From Dasyornis broadbenti (taxonomy: Eukaryota > Chordata > Aves > Passeriformes > Dasyornithidae): a DNA stretch of 64,000 nucleotides. Shown here in pieces: positions 19,001 through 34,000 of the stretch; the first letter of the stretch is position 1, and every line of letters begins with the position of its first letter. The position numbers were made by a program, and so were the translations under genes. Location of the stretch: NCBI GenBank assembly GCA_013397935.1, contig VZRN01011461.1, positions 230,318 through 294,317 on the forward strand, in the 5' to 3' direction. The notes beneath the pieces were generated by a model. The model had not been told where the DNA came from, searched no databases, and saw only the letters and a program-made list of their open reading frames with translations.

Positions 19001-22000
19001 CCCAAGTTTTCACTGTAGTTTCGTGACTTTGTTGCATAGTTATGTGAATCTACATTCCAGGCAAAGCTGTTCTGCACTCGCTGCGTGGCCTCGGCCTCGA
19101 TCTGCTCTTTTGGTTTCATCATGCTGTGGTGATGGATGTGGTGGTAGATATGTTTATGGTGGTATAAGTTAGCTGCATCCAGTTTCATTCCTGATTTTGT
19201 TGCGTGCTTGCCATGCCCTGGAGGAATTGTTCCTAGTGTCCCTGCCAGCTTTCCTAAGTGGCCGCTTTCCGGGGACCGCGGCTTCGGAGAGTGACGGCCA
19301 GGTCCTGGAGATTGGCAGCCTGGAGTTTTCATCACACGCTGCACGTGTTCATCCAGGATGCTTTCAGGGTTTTCTTCATGGGCATCTCTCATCTGCATCC
19401 CAGCACAGCCCATCTCAGCGTAACGAGGAGCAAAGTGGTGGAAGGCTTGGGTGGAAGGCATTTTGTGGCTCATGACCGAGGGACCAGAGGAGATATCTGC
19501 ATCCTCACCTTCTTCTTCCTGCAAGAAACACGGGCACAATCAGAGAGCAACACTGGAGTTGTGGAAGGGGTCCCTAGTCACACCTTCTGCTCGCAGCAGG
19601 ACTGCTGGGGTCAGGCCTGGTTTACTCCAGCCAGATCTTGAAAACCTTTAAAGTTGATGGAGATCCACCACCCCTCTGGAGACCTATCCCAGACTGACAG
19701 GAAATTCCTAATGCTCAAGCCAAGCCTGTGCAGCCTGGCTGCCACCAAGCAGAGCAGCTCAGGTCTCTGTACCTGCTTATTGAGCCACCATTAGTGACGT
19801 CCTCCACGCACCACCCAAGCGGCTGTGACAGGCAGCCCACACATCACAACCAGGTTTACAAACACAGCTGACAAGCCTAACAACTCAACTGGAGCAGGCA
19901 GAGCCTTACTCCAAGTCCCTTGAAGGTGGTTCAGTAACAACCAGCAGCAGAAACACAACTTACCACAGCGTACCTTTCAGCTTCCTACATGCCTTTGGTA
20001 AGGCACTGCTTCAAAGCCCATCAGATAAAGCCCAGAGCTACAGGATATGCAGCAAATCGGTTCTGAGTCAGGTGAGACCAGGGGGGTTTTCTCACCCAAA
20101 TGACTATTGCACAAGACAAAGCCAAGAGAAGGCTTGTAACAGGAGGGAGCAAGTGAAGGTCGACAGCTGCATGAATGATTTTGGAAATCAAACATTGATT
20201 TCTCCAAGGCATGCTAAGGCTAGAGTGAAACACTTAGTGCAGATAAAGAAACGGGTTGGAACTAACTGCTTGTTCTTGCAGCTCACACTGGTCTAGGACA
20301 TGCTGTTAGTGACTCTTAAGTCCTTGCCAGGAAGAATTAAACTCCTCCATGCTGACAGCCACAGTTTTGATGCTGACGAACTACTTTATGCTCCAACATA
20401 AACTCAGATATTTATGAAGTTTCTTTATTGGAAGTCAGGATTCCTATTTGTTTTAATTACATAAGCAGGATTCCAGTGAGTCCTTTAATCCCGCTCTCTT
20501 TTCCTCCTTTGGCACAGTAAAGAAATCAGTTGCTGCACAGGGTATCTCTGCCCTGCCAGATAAATGCATCTGCTGGAAAACACTGACTGCCATCAGCTTT
20601 GCCTGTCAGATGCCATCATCCATCACTTCCTAACCAGCTTCAAAGTTTCAGCTGCCAACCACACAGCAAGAAAGCAAATAACAGACTTCCTCCTAGTGTC
20701 ACACCTGGGGGTGCAGGCCTGAAGCAGGGACAATGCCAGGCTTTCAAAGTGCCAAAGGTGTGGGCGCTGTGAGCCTGGGGGTGTGACATGATGCTGGTGT
20801 CTGGAGGGGACACAGCACCTTCTAACAGATCACTTTGAAGAGCTTCAGAGGCACCTTTCATCTACAGCCACACACCACAGCCTGCCAGCCACTGGGCCTG
20901 GGCACCAAGCTCAGGGATGAGGAATGGTGAGGGATGTGCTGACTACGTTCCTGCCACTGAGGAGAGCATTCATTAGCAGTTTGTGATACTCAATGATACC
21001 CTCAGCACTTGGGAGGCTTTTGGGGCTGGTACCTCTCAGGTTTAAACACCAACTGATGTGCAGGGCAGGATGTGACCCTGGCACAGGGTCAGGACTGCAA
21101 AAATGTTCTTTCTGCTCTGCCCAGGGCTCCAGCAGTGCTGGCACACCTGAGCAGGGTGACAACCCAGGGTGGTCCAACCAAATCGGTGCCTGGGATTTGG
21201 GAAATCCTCTGGCTGCCTAGAACTCCATTTTGCAGGTAAATGTAGAATTTGGCTTCAAGACTGAGATCAGGATGGGCTAAGGGAAGGAAAGGCTCTCTCA
21301 GTTCACCTTGGCCCAGCTAACCTGTGTCACTGAGCAGATGTGGACCCCAGGCAGGACCACAGGCAGGAGCAGATGGTGGGGGACCTGCCTTATCACACCC
21401 CAGCACTGGCCTGAGCCTCACGGCAGGTAGGAACACCAAACAGTGAGACAACAGCAGTGAATGAAGGAACTGGGGTGCCTATCCCAAGCTGTCATCTCTC
21501 CTCGAGCAGGGCAAGGGTTTGAGTCAAGTTTGCAGGAACCAATTCTGCTGAATCTTTTCACTGTGCTTAGTCTGCAATGAAAAAAACAACATACCCGGTG
21601 TGGGCTCTGGAGCTGTGTTTTGGCACCTTGCTGTGGTGAGACGGGAAAAGCCTGGCAATGAGCTGGGCAAAGCTTGGTGGAGATCTGGGCAGGGCCTGGC
21701 AATGAGCTGGGCAAGGCCTGGAAATGAGCCTGGCAGAGATCTGGGCATAGCTTGACAGTGAGCTGAGCAAGACCTGGCACTGGGCAAAGCCTGGCAGTGA
21801 GCTGGGCAAAGTTTGGCAGGGAGCTGGGCAAGGCCTGGCAAGGAGCTGGGAAAAGTTTGGCAGTGAGCTGGACACAGCTGGGCAGTGATGTTGGCACAGC
21901 TGGGCAGTGATGTTGGCACAGCCTGGCAGTGATCTGGGCGGGCAGTTGCCACTCTGGCGGGCAGGGAGCCCCGGTGCCATCACCACTAGATGGTGCTTTG

Positions 22001-25000
22001 TTGACATAATATTGTCAGAAGGCTCTTCCACCAGCTCCCACAGGCAGCAGCAGCCGCCAGAGATGCAGCTCCAACTTTGCTGACTGCTGAGCTATTTTTA
22101 CTCTCCAGCAAGGCTGGGGGTGCCCTTCCCTTTGAATTAGGAGCTGAGAGCTGCACTGATGAGCCACGGGCAGGAGATACCTTGCTGCAAACCTCCTCCT
22201 CTGCCTTCTCCCAGTCCCACCCATCAGGCTGCTGCTGGTTGGGAAGGGAAGACAGCTCTGCTAAGCACAAGTGCCTCTTCGATCATCATGCAAATGATTT
22301 CCCTCTCTAGCCAGGCAGTGTTTTATATTCAAATACTGAGAATCTCTGCTTCTCCCTGACTTATTTTCCATTTACTTAGTTCAAGACAGAGTGATCTGTA
22401 TGATCCAATACTGATCTCTGTGATGTGATACTGTAGATTCCATGTGTGGACACGAGGCTGAAATGTCTCAAAAACTAATATGGGAACATGCACATCCTCT
22501 AATCCTCTACCACGTTTCTCAGAATAATTAATGAACTCAGCATTTGCTTTTTTGTAAAGCAGAAACCTGACAGTCTTTTCAGTAAAAGGCATTTGGCTTC
22601 AAATCAGATGCCTCCTCCCGATATTACTGCATGATGTGGCTTTGAAAGGAAACCTGCAGGCTGCTCGGTAAGGGGGAGAAAAATTCTTTTCCCCTAGCTT
22701 TTGCAAAATATTTCCAGCTTCTCTGCTAGGCTGATAACTGCCCAGTGTGCCTAAGGCTGCTGGTTTTCCCTGGGCAGCTGTGCAGTGAGCCATGCAGACC
22801 TAGGAAGAGGTTACCCTGCAGTCCTGGTGATCAGGTCACAGAAGAAAGCCCTGTGATCTATCAGGATTCCAGCTCTCCCTCTTGCTGATACCAGCAGCTC
22901 CTGCACCTCAAGTGCTGACCTAAAAAAGCTACAATTGCTTACTCTGAGTTTTTCCTGAATGGCTAATGCCAGATGCCAGCCAGTCAATGAAATACATTCT
23001 GGAGACAGCAAAGAGGTTTAATATATAGCATTAGTGGGAGTCCTGGGCTTAAAAATAGATTAAGTCACACAAAAATATGTTTAAACAGACTTAAATATAT
23101 TCTCTGGCACATAGGTATTTGCTGATTTTATGGTATTGCTACTGGCAGCTTCTTCAAGGAGGCAGAGGGCTGGGATAATGTAATTTGGTACATGTGGGGG
23201 CTGCAATGGAGCCATGGGAGGAGGAGGAGGAGGAGAAGGAAGAAGAGCGTTCTAGGACTGTGTTAGAAGAAAATGCTGCTGGTTACACTGCCTTTGTTTA
23301 GAAAGCAATAGTCACCAGACAGGACAGCAGTGCAATTCCAGAAGAACAGGAATTTAATCCCAAAACAGCACCTTGCTGGCTTTTCCTGGCTGGATGTGGA
23401 GGTGTGGGGAGTTTGCTGGAAAACACCTGGAGCTGGAGGGGACTTTACAGATCCTTCTGCCTTCCTCAGTTCGCTGCATTTGAAATGCAGATGTGATTTA
23501 AAGCCAACACTACAGCCTACAGCTCTTTTCTGTTTAAAGAGCTACTAGATGAGCATTTTAAAATACTCCAGTGGGGCTGAAGGTTCTTTCCTGGAGCCCC
23601 AGAGGCTCAACTTCCCTGAAAGCACAGAGCCAGCTGAGCCAGGCACCAACACCTCTGCTATAAGGGAGGGCTGCAGGTTACAGAGCCCAGAGCCTCTACC
23701 CCCGAGGCAGCTAATAACTGCAGAGACCCAAAATTCTGGCACACAGGGCTGTAGTTGCACTGAACTAGTGATGTTCAGTAACACCATGGGCTCCTCTGCA
23801 ATCTCTCCTGTATCCCCAGCACAAGATGTGCAGGTACCCACGAGATGCAGTGCCTCAGAAGAAAAGCAGTGTGAACACTGCTGAACAGGGTCTCACACAG
23901 GTCATACCAGGTGACCAGGACCTCACTCTCTCTCTCTCTTGGAGCTTGTTTTGGAGCCAAAGGCCTTGCACACTTCCCATGGTTCATCTAACAAATCCTC
24001 AGGCTCTGAGGGGTCCCAGCAGTATCAGGGCTCACAACACTCAGTGCCACTGGCTGAGTGTCCCAGTGGAGTCAATGTGTTTCTCTGCCCAGGAGAGGCT
24101 TTTTCAATGCCACACCTGACCACTTCCAAAGTTTCTAGGGGTGTGCTAGGCACTGATAGGCAGCACCCTTTTGGTTGTGGTAGAAATGGCCTGATAGCAG
24201 ACACAAACACCCCCAAGCTTTCATCTGGTTACCATTTGTGGGGGAAATAGGGATCACACAAAACCTCCTATGGAAAGGTGAACCCCTCTTACACAGTGCC
24301 CAGGGATTGTTCATGAAGTCAGGAGTGTCAGGGTGCCAAAGAAAGTGAAGGAGAGCATCCACAGCCCCTGAGTGATGGCAGAGTCGGCACTGCTGTGCCA
24401 TGGCTGTATCTTACACAGGGAGGGAGCACTGGAGCTCACAGAGCCCTCCATGGATTGGGCAAAAGCATCATGGAGGCTCTGGGGGCTACAGGAGCTTCCA
24501 GGAGCCCTGTGCCAGTGATGACCATGCAGTGGAGCAGGGAACTGGCCATCCCAGTTGCTTCCACAGCAGCTGAAAGCTCTCTGTGGTACAGAGTACGCAG
24601 ACCCAGGCTAGCACAGGAGGTAAGAAGGTCACTGACCGCTCGAACGCGTTTAAGGCGCTCCTCTAACTTCTCCTCTGCTTCACGTTCCTTCTGTACTTCC
24701 TCCAAACGGTTGATCAGCTCTGCAGCAAACTTCTCTGGCTCCACGTGGATATCCTTTGGCATTCGGTAGGTGCGCTGCAGGGAGAACACAGCACGGCTTA
24801 GCAAAGGATGCATGAAAAATCCCACGTTTCTGTGGGAGCCTTTGATAACTGGAAATGCCGGTTGTGCCGGTGGGAGCTGGGGGAGGACAGGCTGGCAGGC
24901 ACTCAGGTGCAGCCCAGGACCTGGGGGCTGGAAGCTGAGCCACCACCTCCACGAGTTCCCCAGCTGGCACCAGCCCCACACAGCAACCCATGTAAGGGTA

Positions 25001-28000
25001 AGGTTTTCTGGAGCTGCAATTCAAAAAGCTCTTTTGGCCCCAAATTCCACTAAGAGATGGAAGTGCTTGCTTTTCTCTCAATGGACACAGGGTCAACAGG
25101 AATATCCTGGTCTCAAAGGGTGGCAAAAGGATGTACAGACCTTTCAACCTCTCAAACCCCCTGTTTATAGCAGTTATGCTTTCACTTTGATAGAAGGGAG
25201 GACTCTGGTGCACACTTACTCAGCTTATCCCAGAAGGATCAGTGCCTGCCAGTCAATCTCCGCAAATCTAGCCCACAGTCACAAAGGTCCCAGTTCCCAC
25301 AAAGCATCCTCTCTTGCTGGAGGATCCTACAGGATTGCATCTCAGCTCTTCAGAGCCGTGCAATGATTCCCTGCTTGCTTTATCAATATACCACCCTTGC
25401 AAGCACAGAGGTACCATTTTTCTGCTTGCTCTGGGTGAATAAATGAATATTTATGGCAGTTCAAGGACATTTTTGATTCCTTACACTGAGTTACTCTGTC
25501 CCTAAGTTCCTGAGTTCTGGGATAAGAAATTTGTGTAGTGAAGTATGAAGCTATCAGCTGCTGTATTTTCCCCCTCATTTTTATCCTTTCTGCATTATTT
25601 TTTTTTAAATAGTAGAAAAAGTAAAATGACACAGCAGAGATAAAAATTTAATTTGGAGGAAGAATAGTTGGAAAATTCAACAGCATAAAACTGCATTCAA
25701 ATATTTCAATACCAACATGAGAGAAATATACACTCTATAGGACCAGAGATAAAATTAAATGTGAAGACGTGAGATAATTCACAGTAGAAGAACAAATGCA
25801 GCATCAGAAGAAGACATCGAGCTTGAAAACTTTAAAGCAGGATGAGAGACCACCCGAATTCATCCCAGGCCAGCCAGAAGATCAAAGCGGAACACTAAAA
25901 TACTGCTTTGCCTCAAAACTTGACAAAAGTATGCAAATCGCATTGGCTTTTCTGTCTCTGCCAGCTGGAAGGCAGGGAAGAGAACCAGAGGCAGTAGGAA
26001 CCCACTGATGGCACCGAGGAGCTGGAGACTCTTTCATGACACCCCAGGTGGGTTGCAGAGGCCCCAGTTAAAGCAGTGCTTGTTGTGTTTGCCAAGAGGG
26101 ATGGGTCTTCCTGAGCCTGCCAGAAAATCTCAATCCCAGTGACCCATCCGAGTGGGAACAGCCCCATCCAACCATTCCCTTCATCCCTGCAGCTACTGGA
26201 GAGGGCGCAGCACGTGGGAGGTGATGTCACCACCCTGGGGTGACAATGTCTTTGGTGCCACCAGGACCTTCAGCCCTGCAAACCAATGGCTTGTATCATA
26301 AAAAGCTGAACTGCAGAAAAAGGTTTTCATTAACAAAAATGATGTTCAGTCTTGAAATATTGGCAGAGGGGTCAAAGTAACATGTTTCATGTTTGTGTTG
26401 TCCAGAAATGAGCCCCAGACGTGCTCCAGCACAGGAGGTGATGTGGCAGAGCTGGTTCCTGCTGTTACTCCCTGAGGAGCTTCTCGGGTTGTCTCCCTGT
26501 TTCCCTGCACAGCCCAGGGGAGCACTTCTGGCTAAGGGATCCTGCTTCCTTCAGAAACCCCAATCCCGTGACGACCACCATCCTCCTTGTGAGGCTGTGC
26601 CAGCGATTCCCAAGGAAAGAATTCTCTCCCTTGCCTGACAAGTCCCAGCCTGCTGGGTGACGTGTTCCCTCCCTCCCTCCTGCCACCTCAGGATGCCAAC
26701 TCTCCCTGCGGTTGTGTATAGACGGCAGCACCAAGCCCCGCTCCGTTACACACTTAATGAGCCTAATGAGAGAGAGCTCGGAGCTCAGCACTTACGGTCT
26801 TGGGTGTCCCTGGTGCAGCTATCACAGAAAAGCACAATTGGGAAAGAACTACCCTTTGATGCAAGGCAGTATCCCAAACCAAAGTCTCTCCTGAGCCTGT
26901 GGCAGCAGTGGGTGCAAGGGATGAAGTTTGCTAAACCTGAGTGTCCAAGTCCTGTCACAATGAGGTGGTTCCCTGCAAGCCCAGCAACGCTTAAGGACCA
27001 CAGCTCTGTCTCTGCTGAGGATCTGAAGATATTTAGAATCACTGCTGTATCCAGGGAACTCAAAATGAGATGATTCTGGGTCTTTTACAACCAATACCTC
27101 AGCATGTTTATCCACAGTCTCTCAAAGTCTGGAGGTGATTGAAGCTCATCTACAGAAATTACAATAATTGAACCCAAGAATCTTTAGAATGAACTTGATT
27201 TCCTGTCTCTTTGAAAAACTGCAGCACCTGCAAAACCCACTGCCCTGTCCTTGGAGCTTCCCACTCAGCACAACAGCTTGTAGAGGGCATCAGCAGCCTG
27301 TTTGAGGGTGCAAGATGCGGCCCCCTCTGCAAAGGTCTCCTCCCTGAGCATCTGAGATCAGTGCAACTGAAATAACCTCACTTCACTCCATGGACACCAG
27401 TTGCACATCCCCTGTGCTGTCCTGGTGGGTACCTGTAAGGCTCACTCAGAGAGCTGGTGAGCAGGATGATGCTGTGAACATCACCATGGGTCTGACTTTA
27501 TTCCTAGCTTGTAGGATGAGCTACACTGACTTCCCCAAAATTAATAGTACTGCAGAATAATGAATGCAAATTCCCTGTGCTGAAACAATACAGATAACTG
27601 CTGAGGGCTCTCTGTGTCTCCCTGGACAGCAAACACGGATTGCACTGACCTGGTTCAAAAGGCTTAAGACAACAAAGTGTTTGAAGCCTTTATCAAATGA
27701 TGGGCCTGACTTCAGAAGGGAGACATGGGAGATACGCTCCATCAAAGACCAGCCAGGCTGAGCCTGTGCCCAGAGCAGGATCCTTCAGGGCTTCAGGATT
27801 TTAAACCTGCCCCCAGCTTCCCATGGGCATACAGAGTCCTGCCAAGGGAGTTGTAAATAAGCTGCTTATTGTTCTCAAATCAGAAGGGCTCCAAATGCTT
27901 TTGTTCCAAGTAAAGGGTGCAGCACTCTCTGAGAGCTGGCTGGCTTTTGAGGATCCAGCCCTTCAGTCTGGACCAGAATGAGATCTCTGGACATTCTATA

Positions 28001-31000
28001 TCAACAATTCAGAAAGGAAGTGCTTAACTTTAAAGAACTGTTTATCTACAGCTGTTTTATCTAATGTTTTATTTAATTACCTAACTACTTTTATTTAATG
28101 GCACTAGTTAGATAGGTCTGTCCAGAACCAAACCACGCTGAGCTGGGGATGCTGCAGAGGATAACAGATGGGAGGCTGAATGCCAGGTGGATTGGGAAAA
28201 ACCAGAAATTGCTTGAACTGGTCTAGATGGAGCAATCTTTCCTTGTGACAACTCTGAAGGATTTCTTGGGGTACCTATCACCAGAACATTGTCCTTGACA
28301 TATGAAGTGTCTGAAGCTCTGGTACCTTTGTGAAGAAGCAGCCTGCTAAGAACGCGTGAGACACACAAGCTCTCCAGCAGTTCCACTAGGCAACTGCTCT
28401 CACATTTTCCCCTTCTTTTCCTGGGGCTGATAGAGGGGGAATTCCATGGATTTTGCTCCATGAGGCAGATGCAGCTCTTGGGTTTTGATGGATTTCACCT
28501 TCCCTGAGAAACAGAGGTTTAAGGACTGAGTTGCACATCAGAACTGGCATCCGAAATGTGAAAAGGCTGAAAGGGAAGAACCGGACTGCAGTTTGCAGGT
28601 TCCCCTTGGGAAGCATCAGCCTCAACAGCTCTATGATGAAACAGGAAGTTTTTCAACATGACACTGGGTAGAGGTTCCCTAACCAGCTCCAGGGATCTGT
28701 GGTTTGGGCTGAACTGTTTCTGACAGATGTGACTGGGCCAAAGAATTTCGTGCTGGTAAATCTCTCTCCTACAAGAGGTTTGATACCTCCATGATGCCTG
28801 AGGGGCTGTTGTTAGATCACAAGTCAGTCTTGGAAATGAAAGGAAGATGACAGGCTAGAGAAGCCAAGAGAAAAGAACTTCTGAACTTCCATGTTTCTTA
28901 GATTAATGCATTCCTCTGTGACATAAATTTTTAACAGATAAATGGTGTTTCCATACCAGAAACACTTGTGGCAGAGCTCACGGATAGCTGGATTTCAGCA
29001 TCCACTTTAGCAGCATTCAGGGATTAGCAAGGAGTCGCGCTGCTGCAAGGCATTTGAGGAAAACGGCATAAAAAAAGCCGCTGGGAATTCTGAGCAGGTT
29101 CCCAAATCGCAGGAGCAGAAAGCTCATTTAGCTGCAGTTATCCAGGCAGCACAAGACCAGGATCCTCCTGTGCACTCCTCACTGATACAGCGCAGCACAG
29201 TGGTCACTCACAATCTTCTGTTCCACTCAGGAACACCATGGAAGCCACCTTGCAGCATCCTTGATTGTGGGGCAGGACAGGAGAGCTCCTGCCCGATGAT
29301 CCAGCTACAGCAAGAACATCACAAAATGGCTTCTTTATGCAGTTAAACAAACCAACCAAATACCAGGTTTTAATGCTCGAGGTTGGATTTTTCTGAATTT
29401 GCTGTGAAAAAGGAGGATCTCCCATCCTCTCCTGGGAATGGATGAATGCCAGAGCCAGGTACAGCCCTGCATGTTCTGGGCTTTCTCCCTTCCTCTGGGA
29501 ACTTGTTCGCTCTTTCCTTCCTTGGTGCTCCAAGACTCTGCTCAAATTCAACAGAGATGGAAAACCACATGAAAGAAACACTCACTCTTTGTGTAATGTG
29601 TTCCTGCCAGAGGCACAAAACAGAGGTCTCACTGCTTGCTGGAGTTCCTCACCCACTGCATTCCTGGGCAGAGCGCCACTTCACAGAACACAACTTTTCC
29701 AAACTTAGAGCACTGGTGAACGGGTAAGTGTGGAAGATGTGAGCTCCTAAGTGTGGAAGATGAAGATCAGAGCCATCCACACAACATGTCCTGCTGCAGA
29801 GCAGGGTGTCCCACACAGCCAGCACATGCCGTCACTACTTGGAGGTAGCACGGCTGCTGGGACCAGCGGGCAGCCTCCTCTGAACATATAATCACCGCAG
29901 TTTATAGCTTCTGGACCTAACTACAAGTGCTGCTATTAAAAGCAATATAAGTCCTTCCAGAGTTTTGCATAATAGCCCAGTAACTCATTTGTCAGGGAAC
30001 AGGAAGGTCTGTAAAGGACTTCTGAAACGACTTTCGGAAGTAGGAGGTTCGCTGTTATCAGTAGGAAAACATGCCGTGCATTCTGCAGGCACTATCAGCA
30101 TGGACTCTTGCTATGCTGGAGATAGGAGTCCATAAAGACCTTCACTCAAAGGTTGTGATTTCATCACTGCCACACGTTTGGAAGCAGCTAACCCCAGGTC
30201 CAGCCTGCTTTAGCCACGGGCTGCGGGATAGCCCAGCCACCGGCTTCGGAAAGCAACGCTTGAAGAAACATTTGCATGGCTCCTTGCTAATTGGGGCTGT
30301 TTAATTCAAAGAGTGTGCAGTTAGAGGTGGATTTTAAAGACTAACTTTATAACATTTCACACTGGTGTTGTCAAAACACATTGTCTAATTACCTTTTCCT
30401 TTCTTGGCTGATTGATAAGCGAGGGCAGAGCAGTGCCTCTCTGAAGTCGATGCCAATTCTGTGTCAGTAATTGGCGGGCAGGAGGTGCCAGAGTGTCTGA
30501 ACTAAACTTTTATTCCCTGGAGAAAGACTAGAACTAACTCGACTTCTCAGTCCTCTGCTCCCATATAAATATGTGTCAAGATGCCTTTTTCCCTGGGACT
30601 TAAAATTACAGTGCAGAACCTAATGGGAACAGTGGATGTTTCACAAAAAAATCCTTGTGAAGCGTCTGTGTGTAGTTTAGGAGGAATATGTAATTCTAAA
30701 AGACTGTGTAGGTAAGTAGGATAATATAAAAATTTATAAGCAGCAGGTGGGCAATTTAAACCTTGTTTTTTACCCCCATTTTTAAAGCTGGTTTCCAAAA
30801 AGGTCGATAAAATTTAATGCTAAGTAAAACTAATTAGCCTGCAAGGAATTGCTGCTGGAATGACACTTATTCAGTTCAACAAAAGAAATGTTTGGCAGAT
30901 GGAAGTTCGTTAAAGTAGAGCTCACTATACATATTTAATGCTCCATACTCTGAGTTTATAACCTGCGGTTCATCGAGGCACTGCCAGTGCACACCATCAA

Positions 31001-34000
31001 CTGAAAGCCACTATTATTTTTATCCAAAAGGTAAAGCCACTGACAAGCTTTGAAGCTGCAGAATATTCACTCAGTAGTTCCCACTGTTGGGGAACAGCAA
31101 CAACAATAACAACAAAAAATAAAGGCCAAGCTTTCAAACTTCAACTCTAACAAAGCCATGCTTACAGTAAAAACGGCATCAAGTGAAATAAAAAGGCACC
31201 CAGCCAGCCTTTTCAACAGCAACCACACTGTGAAAGCAACTGTGTGAAAAGAGAGGTGACTGAGCAAGGATGGCTATGAGCGTCTGCAGCCAGGGCTTTT
31301 ATTGTCAACCCAGTGATCAAAGCACAGGAGACCCTCTTAAATCTAAGGAAAATAATCTAATTTAGAAGGCAAAACAAAGAGTGGTGGTTTTGGTGTGGGT
31401 TTTTTTTCTTTTAAATCAGATTAAAACAAGGGTGTATTTCTGCTGGTATTGTGCTGCTTTGAGCAGGCAGGATGGGAACAGCTGCGTCAAGTTTGAAGGC
31501 ACTTCTGGAAAAAGCAGATGGAAGCTTTTTTTCTCCCTATTTGATTTGTGCTGGAGTCCAGCTGTCCAAAGGAGAAAGAAGCATCTTTATTCCCTACTAG
31601 ATATTAAATGTCACCTGTAACTTCTCACAAAAAGCAAACAGTAATAAGCAGAGCTGCAGATGGTGATGCAGAGCCCTAGCAGTCGTGCTCATCTTCCAAA
31701 GGCTGTTTGCTTACCTGGAGCAACCAAGGAGACAGTGTCAGATAAATGAAATATTTACACTTGCACCTCTTTTCTTTCTCCTGCCTGGTGTCCCCAGGTG
31801 AGCTTTGCCAAGTCTTTGAGAACAGCTTACAGCTCCCTTGGCTGCCCAGTGCAGAAATGCTGCTAGGCACCATTGCATTTCTCCCCAGCTGACCTTGGCT
31901 GAGAGCTACATCAGCCTCCATGTCCAACAACCTCCTACACCTTCTACAAACACCTCAGGCTCACCCGAGGGCATGGAACTGCTTGCAGATAAATGCCAGC
32001 CAGTGATTCCATTCTCATCCAGGAGAAACAATCTGACTGAACAGTTAAGAAAAATTCTGCGTTTTGGGCAGCTCTGGATGATGAGCTTGGCAAAAGGCTC
32101 CAATCCCTTCCTTAGCACAATGTATGTCATCTTAAAGCATCCCCAGGCGAATACAGCACTAAGGGGGATTAAACTCGAGCACAAGCAGAGCAACCGTCTG
32201 CTAAAGATCTCACATATTTTGCATATTTACCCCTGGGAAGGAGATAGTGCTACTTACAGGAATGTGAGGTAGTGGCACACGTCCATTTGCTTTGGCACTT
32301 TCTTGCATCTCTCTGCGATGCTGCTTTCGGAGTCTGTACGGTGGGATCCCATCTCTGCCGGAATAAAACATCAACATACTCTGCTTTAGTGCCTTTCTCT
32401 GACACGTTATGTTCATTTAAGCCTTGCTGACAAAGAGTCACAGGTAGGAAACCCCTTTATGTTTGAGGAAGGCTTTGCATGCCCAGAGTAAGAGGGATCT
32501 GTGAGGGCAATGATGCTCACCCAGGTCCCTGAACCAAAAAAGCTCTGGCATGGGGGGGGCAGGAGGACTTACACAGCATCCACTGGGAGCAGAGCAAGGC
32601 AGAGCTCCTGCAACTGCTCCCAAAGGCAGAGGGCAGGGAGAAGAACTTGGACTGCATCCTCGTACCTTTTATAGTTGGTTGCTTTCTATAAAGAGCCTGT
32701 AATGTACACATTAAACCATAGGGTAGGCTAAGAGAGGGGGGAGAAGGAGGAGTGGGAGCTCAGTGAGCATCTACTCCAAGGGGAACTCAGTCAGGGAACA
32801 AGGTATATATTTTTAAGAGAGTGTGACAGCTTCTCAAATGGCTTATCAAAGCGAGGGGCTATAGGCTTCACTGCTCCCAAGGCAATCCCTAGCTCAGTCT
32901 GAAATTATGGGCTTGATACTGGAGTTACTGTAGGAAAGAACTAGCCCCTTCCCCAGAGGAGGCTGGACGAGGTTAGGAAGAGATGTCACGGGCAGTGACA
33001 TCCAAGTGAACCAGCTCCACTTGGCTTTGTGCCTGTGCTGAAAGAGCTGGTGACAGAGGTCTCTGCAGAGGAAGGTGGCCATGATCTCTGGTCCTGCCAG
33101 ACTGGGAACCAGGTCTGTGGCTCTGCCATGAGCCTGGGTGCACCGGGGTCAGTGGGTCAGAGGCACCAGGCTTTGCAAGGCACCCCAAATGGCAAAGCAA
33201 CACTGGCTAAGTGTGACTTTCAGCAAAGGAAGGAAATGCATTTTTGTTCTTACCATTGCCACCACCCTGCTCACACCCAGGGACCAGGGAAAGTCGAGTG
33301 ACCAGGGGAGCCCAGTTATGAAAGGACACAGACCCACCTCCTGGTGACCTTGTGTTATTTGGGGAAAATCAACAAATGCAAAACAAATGCCAGCCTGGAG
33401 CTTGGCAACTTTCATTTTACACATTTCCCTGATTCAGCAGAGGTAACTGCTTGGGAGGGTCATGCAATGCCACAGAGGTGGGTGGAAATGAATGGAGGGA
33501 TTTGGTCTGTTCCAACTACCACGTAACTTCCAGGCACATCTCCTGCCAACCCCACACCTCTCTGAGCTGTGAAAATGAGCCAGTCCTGACACATCTCACA
33601 ATGACAAGATGTTTGCACAAGCCAAATGTCCTTAGCACCTACCCCCATCCCCAGCTGCTTCTCCAGCACATAAACCAAACAGTTTCACCCACAGATTTTT
33701 GAAGTCAATATGCCATTTGGCAAGAGAAACACAATTTACTATGGTGTTTTGCCTGCAAACCTCCTGAGTTTCAAGCACCAACCTGTGTGAGGATGGTCAC
33801 CATCAGCTTTCATTCCCATTCCCATCATGCTGGCTGCCCTGCTGGCTCCTTGGAAATGTGGGCGCAGGCAGAATCACCAGCGAACTACATCAGAAGAGCC
33901 TAATTTCATGCAGTAACCCAGGCATTCAAAATGAAACACCATTAAAATAAAATAAAACAAACCCCATGATTAATGATGAGTGCTTTTTAGCAGGAAGACA

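Larger units (their letters stand above)
19519..24636 (-). other. AXIN1 intron (5.1 kb)
   Basis: Contains a CR1 3'-end fragment (about 19597-19745), a roughly 22-bp minisatellite (21640-21950) and a GGA/GAA purine run (23217-23247). No extra exon recognised. The donor at its right end is GTCAGT, a non-typical form. Confidence 0.75.

Noticed and set aside
21567..22031. Minus-strand open frame with repeated ARPCPAHCQALP peptides
   Set aside because: It is a translation of the 22-bp minisatellite. No splice context and no known protein family.
24436..24981. 181-codon minus-strand open frame as a separate gene
   Set aside because: Its recognisable part is AXIN1 exon 24637-24774; the rest is flanking intron read through.
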